From positions 149,686-213,685 of the forward strand of contig JAJVDF010000587.1 of the NCBI GenBank assembly GCA_022410635.1: 64,000 nucleotides of DNA, in the 5' to 3' direction. Source of the stretch: Tretioscincus oriximinensis (lineage: Eukaryota > Chordata > Lepidosauria > Squamata > Gymnophthalmidae). Shown here one piece after another: positions 1 to 9,922 of this stretch. Each line of letters begins with the position of its first letter. Position 1 is the stretch's first letter. The notes beneath the pieces were generated by a model. That model had not been told where the DNA came from. It searched no databases and worked only from the letters and a program-made list of their open reading frames with translations. The position numbers were made by a program, and so were the translations under genes.

Positions 1-95
1 CTTCTTCTTCTTCTTCTTCTTCTTCTTCTTCTTCTTCTTCTTCTTCTTCTTCTTCTTCTTCTTCTTCTTCTTCTTCTTCTTCTTCTTCTTCTTCT
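1..95 (+). repeat. (CTT)n microsatellite at window edge
   Basis: An uninterrupted CTT run begins at the first base and ends at about 95. The tRNA-derived SINEs in this window (for example at 39402-39697 and 62056-62410) end in the same (TTC)n tail, so this may be the tail of a SINE lying to the left of the window. That origin is inference. Confidence 0.95.
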
Positions 96-265
96 CAACT
101 GCTGGACTTGAGTTTCATTTTTATCATAGACCTGGTGCACCTTGCCAAGTTAATTCCTGTTGTTTGCTAGGGTGTCATTGTTTCCTTGATGCATGAAAGT
201 GATCATGAACAGATTTCATGAACATTTTCCTTCCTTGGAGTTATTATTGACTTGCTTAGCTGCCG

Positions 266-296
<31 letters not shown>

Positions 297-395
297 CCAC
301 ACTTCACCATAGGTCCCAGGCCAGGTAACAAAAAGCTAAAAGCAGCACTAAAAACACATCAGTAAAACATTTAAAAGATACCTTTTGGTACAAAA
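266..395 (-). mobile_element. L2-like or SINE 3' end with (TTTA)n tail
   Basis: A (TTTA)n run at 266-296 is followed by sequence resembling the reverse complement of the L2/SINE 3' end common in squamates, with an A-rich continuation. The microsatellite is the 3' tail, so the element reads on the minus strand. It is degenerate and the right edge is approximate. Confidence 0.45.
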
Positions 396-910
396 CTAGG
401 AAGCGTTGCTAACAGTAAAGCTGGGATGGGAAAACTAAGGCTCCAGGGGACCACTGGTTCGACCTGTAGTCTGGTCCTTGTGAAACCATTTGGGCTGGCA
501 GTTCATGTGCTCCCCAAGAACCCTTTAGGATTTCTTGATTAAATAATTGGTTCCTCGCTCTGTTAAAACATTAAGTGAGATACAAAAAGAGGAAGAAACC
601 CAGGTGAGGGGATGGGGAACATATTGAAAAGTCCACGGCGTAGAAAAGCAGTCAGAAATACAACTTAAAACCATAAAATAGGAAAGAGAAGTTCTGTTAG
701 GAAGTAGAGAAACAGGAAGCTGGCAGTTTGTTATTGTTTATGTCTGGAACCCTGTCTATATTGAAGAAGAAATGTTTACTTCCCTGTGGATAAAATCACC
801 ATAATAGTTGCACAGACGTCTTATTTTAGGGGGTTTAAAAAAGGAAGCAATTTTTTTAAAAAAAACTTAGTCCATGATATGGTTTATCATATAGACAGAT
901 GTCTATGATA
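396..910. other. Unrecognised A/T-rich sequence
   Basis: I see no coding frame, terminal repeat or recognisable transposon remnant here. Confidence 0.5.
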
Positions 911-1047
911 GGTTTACCAAATAAAATCTGGGATAGAGCTTGGGATCTCAAGTGGCTTTAGAAGAAAGTGATTTTTACCAGATGCAGTTTCTTTTTCATA
1001 CCTATTAAAAATCCAAAGCTCTATCACAGATTTTATGTGAAAACCTC
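911..1047. repeat. Palindromic MITE, family C, copy 1
   Basis: The left end (TTTACCAAATAAAATCTG) and right end (GATTTTATGTGAAAACC) are inverted partners, and the interior also pairs imperfectly. Related palindromes occur at 1056-1236, 35214-35376 and 57487-57640. No coding capacity is visible. The superfamily is unknown. Confidence 0.6.
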
Positions 1048-1055
1048 AAATTAGA

Positions 1056-1236
1056 ATTACCACATAAAAACCAGGAGTTTGAAGCTTTCATGGATATGAA
1101 ACAGGAATTTACACCAGGTGTTATAATTCCTTTTTTTTCAACAGGTGCATCTTATAATGCCTTTTTTCCCCAAAAGGGAAAATTAGTTTTTCATTTATTA
1201 ATGTTACAAAATCTTAGCCTTGTTTTTATGTGGCAA
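1056..1236. repeat. Palindromic MITE, family C, copy 2
   Basis: It begins with TTACCACATAAAAACC and closes with the inverted TTTTTATGTGGCAAT. It lies only 8 bp from copy 1, so two family members sit in tandem. The 73-residue open frame over it is a chance frame. Confidence 0.55.
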
Positions 1237-1314
1237 TCCTCCTCAGGGGGCCCATCTTTTAATACTTGCACTGAAGGAAATAAGATGTTGAGCCGTTCCT
1301 CAAGATTTTAGATG

Positions 1315-1600
1315 CAAAGTGTTTAGGGCCTTATAATCGGCTTCAATAGTGCAGCCTTGATTTGTGCCAGATCAGGCACAATTCTAGCTGCTACATTTTG
1401 CGCTAACTGCAGCTTATGTATTTCTTCAAGAGCAGCCCCATACGCAATGCATTGCAGTAGTCTAACCTAGATGTACCAGAGGATGAATTACTGGCACCCA
1501 ATCACTCCTGGTCAGAAAGTGGTAGAGCAGATGAATCAGAGGTAACTGGAAGTAGGTGCTCTTGACCACTAGTACCTCCTCTTAAGTTTCAACTTCAGAG
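1315..1600 (-). mobile_element. L2-like LINE 3' region (degenerate)
   Basis: The plus strand carries the landmarks of the antisense 3' region of squamate L2-type LINEs, including a segment near TTTAGGGCCTTATAA and the phrase GCATTGCAGTAGTCTAACC. Assignment is from memory of the family, and no reading frame survives. Confidence 0.5.
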
Positions 1601-1605
1601 TCTAA

Positions 1606-1785
1606 GGCCCCGTCCCCACTGGGCCTTCTTCTTGGCTATATCTCAGAATAGGAATGTGCCATCTACATGCTAGTGTAGGCTGTGGCAGGCCCCGAATGGG
1701 GCCTGCCACAGCCTACACTGGCATGCGGATGACCAAGCTCTGTACCGAGATGTAACCCAGAATAAGGTTCAGTGGGGACAGGGCC
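1606..1785. repeat. Palindromic MITE, family A, copy 1 (180 bp)
   Basis: A near-complete palindrome starting GGCCCCGTCCCCACTGGGCC and ending in the inverted CAGTGGGGACAGGGCC orientation, with a central CCCGAATGGGG turn. TAA lies immediately left (1603-1605) and again two bases beyond the right end (1788-1790). A three-base TAA duplication would suit PIF/Harbinger, but this copy is imperfect. Best sister copy: 15445-15624. Confidence 0.8.
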
Positions 1786-1799
1786 ACTAAGAGATTTCA

Positions 1800-1956
1800 C
1801 CTCTGTCCCTTCTACCTCATTATGTGTTGTACCTTACGACTCTTGACAAATGTATATTTTCCTTATGTATACTGAGAGCATATGCACCAAAGACAAATTC
1901 CTTGTGTGTCCAATCACACTTGGCCAATAAAGAATTCAATCAATCAATCAATCAAT
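1800..1956 (+). mobile_element. LINE 3' end with (AATC)n tail
   Basis: The phrases ATTCCTTGTGTGTCCAATC and TTGGCCAATAAAGAATTC are typical of a squamate L2/CR1-clade LINE 3' end, and the copy closes in a short (AATC)n repeat. It is 5'-truncated, as LINE copies usually are. Confidence 0.6.
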
Positions 1957-2064
1957 CCAATTCTCTGCTGAGAATGCCTTCCAACCTCCTGGATCTAATG
2001 AATTTTGCAGGGATGCAGCTACCATTCGTTTGTAAAGTAAAAAAATTAAAATTAAAATTTTCAG

Positions 2065-2145
2065 GCTCCCGGGCCCCCACTTTATCTGCTCCGAGCCCCC
2101 CACTTTATGTGCTCCGGGGCCCCCAAGTGCCTAGCTACACCACTG
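2065..2145 (-). repeat. DNA-transposon end with CAGTGGTGTAGCTAGG terminus
   Basis: Read on the minus strand the terminus is CAGTGGTGTAGCTAGG, a terminal repeat seen in reptile DNA transposons. Inside it a GC-rich unit of about 23 bp (CCCCACTTTAT.TGCTCCG) occurs twice in tandem. No partner terminus was found. Confidence 0.4.
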
Positions 2146-2577
2146 AAGCAAGGTGAAGTTTGCAACCTATCTGGCCACCTGCAGAAAATGTCCTTCTTTT
2201 GACAGCTGGCCAAGGGCTCAGCGGTGACCCCCCACCCCCCACCCCATTTTCTTTACTGTATGGAAATGATCCAAACCAACTAATGTAGTCCTGGGACGCG
2301 AATCTAAGGATCCCGCACGCACTCTTACCACCCTTGGTTATTAATAGGCTGCTTTTACTGTCTTCCCTCTGCAACGGTATTTTCCCTGCCCTAAAAAAGA
2401 GCCGCAGGCATTTTTTTGCAGCAGTTTTTCCTGACTGAGAGAGGAGGAAAAAAAGAAAGTTATCCAAAGGAGGATAGAGGATCCAGCAGCTTTCCTGGCG
2501 TTTTCTTACTGTTTGATCTTGCTGATGCTCAGGCTTGCTGCAATATGCAGTTGCTATACAAATAACTCGCATATTGT

Positions 2578-2702
2578 CCTGGATCTCGGAATAGGAACCT
2601 ACTGCCCATATGCTCGTGCACACTGTCAAGCCCCATGTGGTCTGCATCAGCATGCAAATGGAAGACCTTCCTTATTCCGTGATAAAATCCAGAATAAAGC
2701 TA
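2578..2702. repeat. Degenerate family A palindrome
   Basis: This copies the order of family A landmarks (ATCTCGGAATAGGA, a central region, then AATCCAGAATAAAGCT) with much divergence. It abuts the left terminus of the next family A element. Confidence 0.4.
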
Positions 2703-2720
2703 AGGCTGCGTCCACACGGA

Positions 2721-3025
2721 GTAGTAGTAGTAGTGGTAGCTAACAGCTTGGATAGTTTCAAGACAGGACTAGACAGGTTTATGGACACTAAGGGTATAAA
2801 TGGATACTAAGATAGTTGTCTGGATGTCGCCTCCGGGATGGAGCAACAGGCAGGACTCTTGAAATACCATTTGCAGGGAGTCACGAACAGGAGCAGCATA
2901 TTTTGCTTCCCTCTGTTCGGACTGCCCAGGTGCATCTGGTGGGCCTCTGTGTGACACAGAATGCTGGACTCGATGGGCTGTGGCCTGATCCAGGATGGCT
3001 CTTCTTGTGTTCTTATGTTCTTATG
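2721..3025 (+). mobile_element. CR1 LINE 3' end (young subfamily)
   Basis: It starts in the last codons of the CR1 reverse-transcriptase frame (decoding to SLDSFKTGLDRFMDTKGING with a terminal Y and stop) and runs through the 3' UTR to two tandem TTCTTATG octamers at 3010-3025. Heavy 5' truncation is normal for CR1. Confidence 0.85.
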
Positions 3026-3104
3026 AGAAGAAGAAAAGGCAGCGTGGCATTGCTCTAAGACAACATTTAAGGAGAATCTTACAACATGTGAGGAGAATCT
3101 CTGC

Positions 3105-3269
3105 TGAAATACCATTTGCAGGGAGTCACGAACAGGAGCAGCATATTTTGCTTTCCTCTGTTCGGACTGCCCAGGTGCATCTGGTGGGCCTCTGTGTGAC
3201 ACAGAATGCTGGACTCGATGGGCTGTGGCCTGATCCAGTATGGCTCTTCTTGTGTTCTTATGTTCTTAT
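3105..3269 (+). mobile_element. Second CR1 3' end in tandem
   Basis: The last 165 bp of the same CR1 3' UTR repeats, ending in TTCTTATG plus a partial octamer. A 79-bp spacer (3026-3104) separates it from the first copy. Either two CR1 copies inserted side by side or the tail was duplicated. Confidence 0.8.
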
Positions 3270-3746
3270 CCTGGGCTGTCTCTAAGAATAGGAGCCTGCC
3301 AACCACATGCTAGTATAGACAATGGCAGGCCCCGAATGGGGCCTGCCATAGTCTATACTGGCATGTGGATGGCCAAGCTCTGTCCCAGGACACGACCCAG
3401 AATAAGGCTTCGTGTGGACGGAGATAATAAGAGATAAAAAAAAGTCTGCACCTGCACATCATTCATTTATTCCACTATAATGGAATATTCCACAATAAAA
3501 CATGGGCTGCATCCCCACATCACTTACTTATCCCACTATAAATGGATATTCCACAACAAAGCACGGATATTCTGGAATAAATCCGTCCCCACAGGGCTTT
3601 GTTGTGCAATAACCTGTTTAATGGTGGAATAAATAAGTGATGTGGGGATGCACCCAAAGAGAAGCTTTCCTTTAAAAAGAAGCAATTTCACTGAGAGTAG
3701 CTTGTGATGCCAGTAGCAGCATCTGCTGAAATTGCTTCTTTTATAC

Positions 3747-4665
3747 CAGTGATGGCCCACGGGTGATACNCCAGATGTTCCTGAACTACAACTCCCAACC
3801 AATGTTTATCCTAGACCAGGTGACCCCCCCTTAGGGTGGGTGTGTTGAAAACCCGTTTTTGGGGTGCCTCCCGGTTTTTTCTGAGGAAAAAAAATTAAAA
3901 AAACAAAACATTTTTCGGAAAAAAAAAACTTTTTTTGAAATAAATTTCCTCAGAAAAAACTGGNAGGCTCCCCAAAACCGGGTTTTCACCCCCACACACA
4001 GGGGTCATCTNGTCATCCTAGTTTAGCCGAGTGGGCTTATGGTGATCCCTCTATGTAGCCAACCCTTCGCTTCCATGAAGTCTCCTTCACACTTTGCTTT
4101 CCTCCCAGTTTCCTGCATTCTTCTCCGCAATGTCAACCCAATGCGGTTAATATCGCTTTCAATATGTTTCTTAGTATTATATATCTGCTTCTGACAGGAA
4201 ACCATATCTACATCCACAGCTACCATTCATCTTCATGAACTCACATCTTCATGCCTCTGAATGACACAGACACAAGTGGCTTTTATAACAAATAAAGAAA
4301 TAACTTTACCGTATAATACATAGGAAACTTCACTTCAAAGTTACTTTTATTCTTTTCTTCTCTTCAGCTTAACACTGTCTCAGGTTCATATGTATCCAGG
4401 CCTCTACTCAGGCCTCTGCTCCAGCTTATTTGACTTAAANAGAGATCTCAGTATTTGATTTCGTCCTGTTTGGATTTATTCTTAGAAATATCATGCAGCT
4501 ATTCTGCCGCTCAGCTGACAATNACTGCTGTGTTTTCCATTTGGCTTGCATTTTCAGCTTTTATTAACTTTATCATTTNNAAGGCTTAACAGTGCTGGGA
4601 GTGGAATGGAATGTTGGGAGTTGTGGTTCGTGAACATCTGGAGGGTCACCCGTGAGCCATCACCG
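3747..4665. mobile_element. Non-autonomous hAT-like element
   Basis: Inverted arms of about 60 bp begin CAGTGATGGCCCACGGGTGA on the left and end TCACCCGTGAGCCATCACCG on the right, both containing the GGGAGTTGTAGTT-type sublandmark. CAGTGATGGC is a hAT-type terminus. Flanks TTTTATAC and TTTTAACG could be a decayed 8-bp duplication (5 of 8 bases). No transposase is visible. A 67-codon minus frame at 4023-4226 inside it is unrecognised. Confidence 0.6.
3815..4020. repeat. Palindromic MITE, family B, copy 1 (nested)
   Basis: Inverted arms run from ACCAGGTGACCCC to GGGGTCATCTNGTCA with a central A/T-rich turn built around CCTCAGAAAAAAC. It lies inside the hAT-like element at 3747-4665 and must be younger. 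Sister copies: 9361-9560 and 50295-50503. Confidence 0.75.
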
Positions 4666-5049
4666 TTTTAACGGAGCCTCCTTCTTCCTCCCTTCTCTTA
4701 GCGCATCCGCCTGCCAACCATTAGCCTCTGGTCAAAAGCCCGGGGGAGCCCTAAGGGCTTTTAGGAGTGAGAGCGGCAGCTGCCCTCGATATGCAGCTTC
4801 GGAGGCACAGCTGGGAGGGACTGGCTGCGAGCCAGCATTCCTGCTCATCTGGATGGCGGCCTGGCTGACTGGCTCTACATAGATCTGTCGCCACAAGGCT
4901 CACCTCTTCCTTGTAATGGTGGGCTACGCTACTGTTTCTTGGGGCATAGGTGGTGGATGCTAATTCTGAGGCCACTGCTTTATCCTTTCTTGGGATCCAC
5001 CTGGGACCCGCACGAGAAGGCTGGGATTTAAACAAACACACACATATCC
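4666..5049. other. Unrecognised GC-moderate sequence
   Basis: No coherent coding frame or known repeat was recognised. Confidence 0.4.
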
Positions 5050-5328
5050 AGCTAACAGCCTGGATAGCTATAAGATAGGATTAGACAAGTTCATGGAAGC
5101 CAAGGGTATAAATAGCTACTAGGATGGATGTCTTGATGCTGCCTCCAGGATGGAACAACAGGTGGTATTCATGAAATGCCATTTGCAGGGCATTGAGAAC
5201 AGGTGAAGNTTTTGCCTCCTCCTGTTCCAGGCTGCCCAGGTGCAATTGGTGGGCCTCTGCGTGAGACAGAATGAAGGACCAGAGGGGCTCCGGCCCGATC
5301 CAGCAGGGCTCCTCTTATGTTCTTATGT
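5050..5328 (+). mobile_element. CR1 LINE 3' end (older copy)
   Basis: The end of the CR1 frame (CTAACAGCCTGGATAGCTA) is followed by the 3' UTR and a degraded TTATGTTCTTATG tail. It is visibly more diverged than the copies at 2721 and 52119. Confidence 0.75.
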
Positions 5329-6683
5329 GTAAAAATAAAACGGGCTGGGAAAAAGAGGAGAGTGGCAATTAACCTCTGCTCTTCCTTTGACCCTGCCTGA
5401 TGCTCCAATTAAAATGAAACAATTTGGAAGAGAAGATTGGAGAAAGGCAGCNGCACAGTTTATCTTGCATTAAACTGATGTCAACAATTTTAGAAGGGCA
5501 TTTAAATAGCTTGCTTTAAATGTTGACACCATGGCCTGACATCCTTAACACAGGATAGCTTGAGAAGATTGTTAGCTGTGTGTTTAGCAGTCATTGTAAG
5601 AAATAACACTTTTGGGGTGCCAGATGTAAGTAATAAGAAACTGGTGGCTTCCTGTTTCTAAACTTGCAGCATTCCTGTTTTGTGGCTTTAAATTGTGTTT
5701 CTGCCTGCTTTTCTACGCTGTCTTTTCATGATGACAAGTACTTATTACAAAAGCTTGAGTGCCTAACAGCGGCCCAAATGTGAAAAAATGAAACAGACAG
5801 AGCTGCTGTTGTGCTCTCAGCGGGGCCTGCTGGGAAGTGTAGTCTGAGAAGTGGACAGTTTCTTCTATCCAGCCTGCCCTACAAACTACATCTCCCAACC
5901 GGCACTGCAGCTACCCCTGGGAAGGAACCCCTTTAGCCAAGCGCAAGCCCTGCTCACAGGAGACATTTTCTGCTTGCAGGAAGTTGTCTGGGGGANTCAT
6001 CTATAGATGGGTCTCCCAAGCCGTCTTCCTGTAAACAAAAAAAAAGTTTCCTATGAATGTTGTAGAACACGTAATTGAGATTAAAATACCTTACTTTCTA
6101 TTTATTTTATGCCCATTTTGGCAAAAGTTCCAAAGGATGAAACTCCCCAATCTGTGTATTTACATTTNTTCATTTTTATGTGCCACTTGGGCTCAGGGTG
6201 ACCATATATCTTGTTAGTTGTGCAGGACAGGGAAAGCAATTATTACTGTTCGTCAACTTACATGCTGTCTGCTTGTTATTTGAATGAGTAGCTCTTATTT
6301 TAAGGACAAAAGAGACATTTGTAATAAACAAGCTCTCCATTGATGATGGTGGTCATTTATCCGAATTGTATTTTAATTTTTTCTGATGGTGTGCTTCAAA
6401 GTACAGTTTTCGCTGTAATCATGCTGGTAAAAAAAGTTAAATAAGTTCTGTGTCTAGAATTAGCAGATCAGAAAATTGAAAAGCAGGATGAATATTAAAC
6501 AAATAGGACAAAAATAGGACTGAAACATTTTTTNAAAGCTGAGGCTTATGGGAGTCGTAGTTTCCCCCCGAATACTCCCCAAATATTCTCTTCCCTCCAA
6601 AAATACGGAGAAGTATATAAATTTGTGGACATTTCTTTCTTAATACTGGCATTTGATCATCTTAACAATATCAAATCTTTTTG
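5329..6683. other. Unrecognised intergenic sequence
   Basis: Short chance frames only. No repeat family could be named with support. Confidence 0.4.
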
Positions 6684-6806
6684 CATCTGAAGAAGTAGAT
6701 GTGTCTACGAAAGCTTATGCCACCCACTTTTCTCAAGTTAGTCTCAAAGTGCTGCTAGCTCCTTTGCTGGATTTTCTACTAGACTAACACGGCTATTTCT
6801 CTGAAA
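6684..6806 (+). mobile_element. Penelope-like 3' tail, copy 1
   Basis: Contains CTGAAGA, a short hairpin, GAAAGCTTATGC, then the shared tail ending GGCTATTTCTCTGAAAT. About ten copies in the window end at the same point, which marks a retroelement terminus. The hairpin core resembles a hammerhead ribozyme (see findings). Assignment to Penelope-like elements is inference. Confidence 0.6.
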
Positions 6807-7053
6807 TCAAATCTTTTGTTCTCTTTCTGCCATTTCACTTGAATCATAGAATCATAGAGTTGGAAGGGACCTCTAGGGACATCGGTCCAACCTCCTGCTC
6901 AATGCAGGATTCACTAAAATCCCTACCCATCCCAGAAAGATGGCCATCCTGCCTCNGTTTGAAGACTTCCAGCGAAGGAGAAGTGGCCACCTCTTGTGGC
7001 AAACTGTTCCACTGGTTTATCACCTTTACTGTCAGAAAGTTTTTTTCTGATAT

Positions 7054-7456
7054 CTAATCNATATTTCCTTGCAGTTTCATCCCGTTGTTTCTAGTCCTTC
7101 CATGTGCCAATGAGAACAATGCTGATCCCTCTGCTCTGTGACAGCCTTTCAGATATTTGTAAACTGGTATCAGGTCTCCTCTGAGTCTTCTCTTTTGCAG
7201 ACCAAACATCCCTAGATCCTTGAACTTGCTGTAGTTTATCAATGTTCTTTTTAACTTGCCCCCCCTGAACTGAACACAGTATTCCAAGTGTGATCTGACC
7301 AAAGTACGGTAGAGAGGAATAATTACTTCATAAGATTGAGATTCTATGCTGCTCTTAATACACCCCAGAATGTTTGCCTTTTTTGCAGCTGCTTCACACT
7401 GTTGATTCATGTTTAGTCTGTGATCTACCAATACACCGAGGCAGTGATAGAACAAA
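7054..7456 (-). pseudogene. CR1 reverse transcriptase C-terminal remnant
   Basis: The open frame keeps the CR1 thumb and C-terminal region: LGVLVDHRLN, then AAAKKANILGCI, LVRSHLEYCVQF and FGLQKRRLRGDLIPVYKYLK. A segment of roughly 20 residues usually present between the HLEYCVQF block and the RRLRGDL block is missing. The polymerase core is absent, so it cannot be functional. Confidence 0.8.
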
Positions 7457-7459
7457 ATC

Positions 7460-7880
7460 AAAGGCAGAAACTCCTATGGGCTAAACCCCACCCCTTTCAG
7501 CCTTGCCCCTTTTGGGTCATGTGACTTCTGGGCCTGCCACTTTTGTGGTCACAAGATTACTTCCAAGGGACCAGGAAGTGTGTGGGGCAGATTCAGAGTT
7601 GGGAACTGCTTAGAATCTCGTTTACTTTGCAAGATACTCTGAGATCCCATGGAGGGGTACACAAGTAAATCTGCCTTACTGGAAGTGACTTCTGGTGTTT
7701 GCTTCCAGGGCAATGGTTCCCAGGATGATGTCACTTCCTGTCACACCCAGGAAGTGATGTCATAAAAAATTGCGTGCAAAATTACCTGGGGCTGCTAAAG
7801 ATTTCNGACTCTCTCCCTGATATTTCAGTTCCGGGAGTTCCCAACACTGGGCAGAGGGGGAGGGAGAAATTCTGATTATG
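7460..7880 (+). repeat. Unclassified repeat H, copy 1 (inserted in CR1)
   Basis: Shared landmarks with 18495-18790 on the opposite strand include AGTTGGGA, GAGATCCCATG, GTACACAAGTAAAT, TACTGGAAGTGAC and GATGTCACTTCC. It interrupts a CR1 frame, so it is a mobile unit. Ends and class are not resolved. Confidence 0.5.
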
Positions 7881-8856
7881 GGGTTTCACTCCCTCATATA
7901 GTGCCCCAAAATGCGGGAATCTGGAATATGTAGGAGATTCTCATATCACGTTCTATCATTTTCCCATGTGCTGCTGCACAGACATATTCCTCCCATTCCA
8001 AGTGTTCTATTTTCATTTTTCTTGCATTCCTCCCAATTAAATACTATTCTGTTAGTTTCAACCCATGGTTCCAGCATGTTTAGATCTTTTTAAATCCTTT
8101 CTTTCTTTTGTTTAGTATTAGCAACCCCTCCTAGCTTTATGCCATCAATTTTCCTTCAATTCCCTCATCTAAGTCGTTTATAAAAGCGTTAAACAGCACT
8201 GGGCCCAGGACAGTGGGGTACCCCACTGGGGTACCTTGTGGTACCCCACTTTAGTGCTGTAGATGTTATGTTTTCTTATCCTTTTCTTTACCCTGGATGA
8301 CCAAGGAGAAAAGAGATCCCAACATATTTGAGAATTGTGACTATTGGTGTCCAAAGCACCTTCAAGGTTTTCTGAAACATTTGGGCCAAGCACGTTCCTT
8401 TAAAAAGAGAACCTATCATGTGGATCTACACGTCCCACCTGTCATATTGAATCCCCATTTCAGTCAGATATGGCTGTTCCAAATGCTTTTAACTTTCAAG
8501 AGGTTTGTGGTCATTGATCGTTTCAAAAAGCATTTGAGATAAGATTCTGCATGTGGGTGGCCATTTCCTATTCTGGAAAATAATCCAGAAATAAGGGCCA
8601 GAAACTTTGCTCTTGATTTGAAATAGAAGCTCTCATCTCTAACATTTTAAAATGTTTGTTCAACTAGAATGTGATTTTGAACTAGAATATTAGATATACA
8701 GTTGAAACCTCTTTATAACAAACTCCAAGGGACCAGAAAAATGTGTATGTTATAATGAAACTTTGTTATATAAACTTATAAAATGCAAAAACTGTTTCAA
8801 TACAATTAATGCCAGAAACCATTTGCAAAACCTTTTAAATGGCAGAAACCATTGCC

Positions 8857-9030
8857 TCAGTCCTCACAGAGCCCTATTCTGGGCTGTATCTCAGGAAAGA
8901 GACTGGCTGCTCACATGCCAGTATAGACTATGGCAGGCCTTATTTGGGGTCTGTCATAGTTTACACTAGCATAGGAATATCAGGCCCCTATTCTGAGATA
9001 TTGCCCAGAATAAGACTCCCTGGAGATAAC
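8857..9030. repeat. Palindromic MITE, family A, copy 3 (nested)
   Basis: Family A landmarks GCTGTATCTCAGGAAAG, CATGCCAGTATAGACTATGG and TGCCCAGAATAAGACTCC are arranged palindromically. It is diverged and sits inside the TA-flanked element. Confidence 0.6.
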
Positions 9031-9360
9031 CTAAATTATTTGAGGNTCAACAAGCACTTGTATATATCAAAAACCATTGCAAAAATGACTTGCTGCCTTT
9101 TCTTGCTGTTTTGTCTTCCATCTCACCAAGATAAATGTATTTACTTTTACATGGGATCCAATCATTGTCCTAATTATTGGATTCTGAGGATTTAATCCTT
9201 CCATTCATTGGTGGTTTGAAAATCTTTGCTGTTGCTTGAAATTTTTTACTCTGTACCGAATAGGCAGGGGCACAGGTATCAGTTTGTTATACTGAAACCT
9301 TTGTTACAATGAGGTTCGTTACAGCAGGGGCATTTTTACATTTCCCTCAATGGTGTTCTG

Positions 9361-9560
9361 CCAGATGACCCCTTTTGGGTGTGTGTGTGAAAACACGTTT
9401 TTGGGGTGCCTCCCGTTTTTTTCTGAGGAAAAAAAATAAAATAAATCAAAGAAAAATCTTTTTTTGAAAAGATTTTCCTCAGAAAAAACTGGGAGGCACC
9501 CCAAAACCAGGTTTTCAACATACACACCCCCCCCAAAAAAGGGGTCATCTGGTCAGCCTA
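9361..9560. repeat. Palindromic MITE, family B, copy 2 (nested)
   Basis: Arms CCAGATGACCCCTTTTGGG and its inverse close around an A/T-rich centre. TTCTGCCA occurs immediately left of GATGACC and again right of the CAGCCTA terminus, an exact 8-bp candidate duplication if the first 11 bases of the left terminus were lost. An 8-bp duplication would point to hAT. Confidence 0.75.
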
Positions 9561-9807
9561 TTCTGCCAGGATTTTAAAATTTGTGATACCGCAGATTTTG
9601 TTATTTATAACGGAGGTTTCACCTGTATTTTAAAACTTCTTCAAATCTTAACCCATGCTATTTTAAACCATTTCTCCAAACATGACATGATGCTTCTTAG
9701 GTCGTTATCAAAATTGTGTCTAATTAAAATTTATTTTCAGGGCTGCTTTAATATTGGGAACATACCAGAATAAAAAGAAATACATTTTATCTGAATGAAA
9801 ACTACTG

Positions 9808-9922
9808 AGGAGCCTTGTCCGGGGCTGTACCTTGGAACAGGACACTGCCAGCAACAGGCTGGCGAATGGTCAAGCCTGGTCCGAAGATATAACCCAGAAT
9901 AAGGCTCTGTGTAGAGAAGGCC
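9808..9922. repeat. Family A MITE, partial copy
   Basis: Landmarks CTTGTCCGGGGCTGTACCTT and ATAACCCAGAATAAGGCTCT mark both ends. The centre is deleted compared with the 180-bp copies. Confidence 0.5.

Larger units (their letters stand above)
2703..3423. repeat. Family A MITE split by two CR1 tails
   Basis: The left terminus GGCTGCGTCCACACGGA sits at 2704-2720. The rest of the element resumes at about 3270 (CCTGGGCTGTCTCTAAG) and ends with the inverted terminus CGTGTGGACGGAG near 3423. The sequence between is CR1, so the MITE is older than the CR1 insertions. Confidence 0.6.
6841..8245 (-). mobile_element. CR1 LINE (older, ATTCTATG type), split by another repeat
   Basis: The 3' end at 6841 reads as two ATTCTATG octamers on the minus strand, the classic CR1 terminus. 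The reverse-transcriptase C-terminus is readable at 7054-7456 (LGVLVDHRLN, LVRSHLEYCVQF, RRLRGDLIPVYKYLKG). An upstream stretch near 8150-8215 reads as the family's FINDLDEGIE region. About 400 bp between them (7460-7880) is unrelated repeat H, which accounts for the gap. Confidence 0.75.
8699..9625. mobile_element. Tc1/mariner-superfamily-like element, TA-flanked
   Basis: Left terminus CAGTTGAAACCTCTTTATAA and right terminus with inverted TTATAACGGAGGTTTCACCTG are flanked by TA on both sides (8697-8698 and 9626-9627), as expected for Tc1/mariner/pogo insertion. Length is 927 bp, but two younger palindromes (8857-9030 and 9361-9560) account for almost 400 bp. No transposase frame is left. Confidence 0.7.

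Noticed and set aside
2807..3306. Several frames with MSHRGPPDAPGQ-like text
   Set aside because: They translate the CR1 3' UTR and recur at every CR1 copy (for example 30554-30805 and 52180-52365).
3808..4021. ATCCTAG as a 7-bp duplication around the family B palindrome
   Set aside because: Part of the right-hand word overlaps the family terminus (CAGCCTA in other copies), so the match may be internal.
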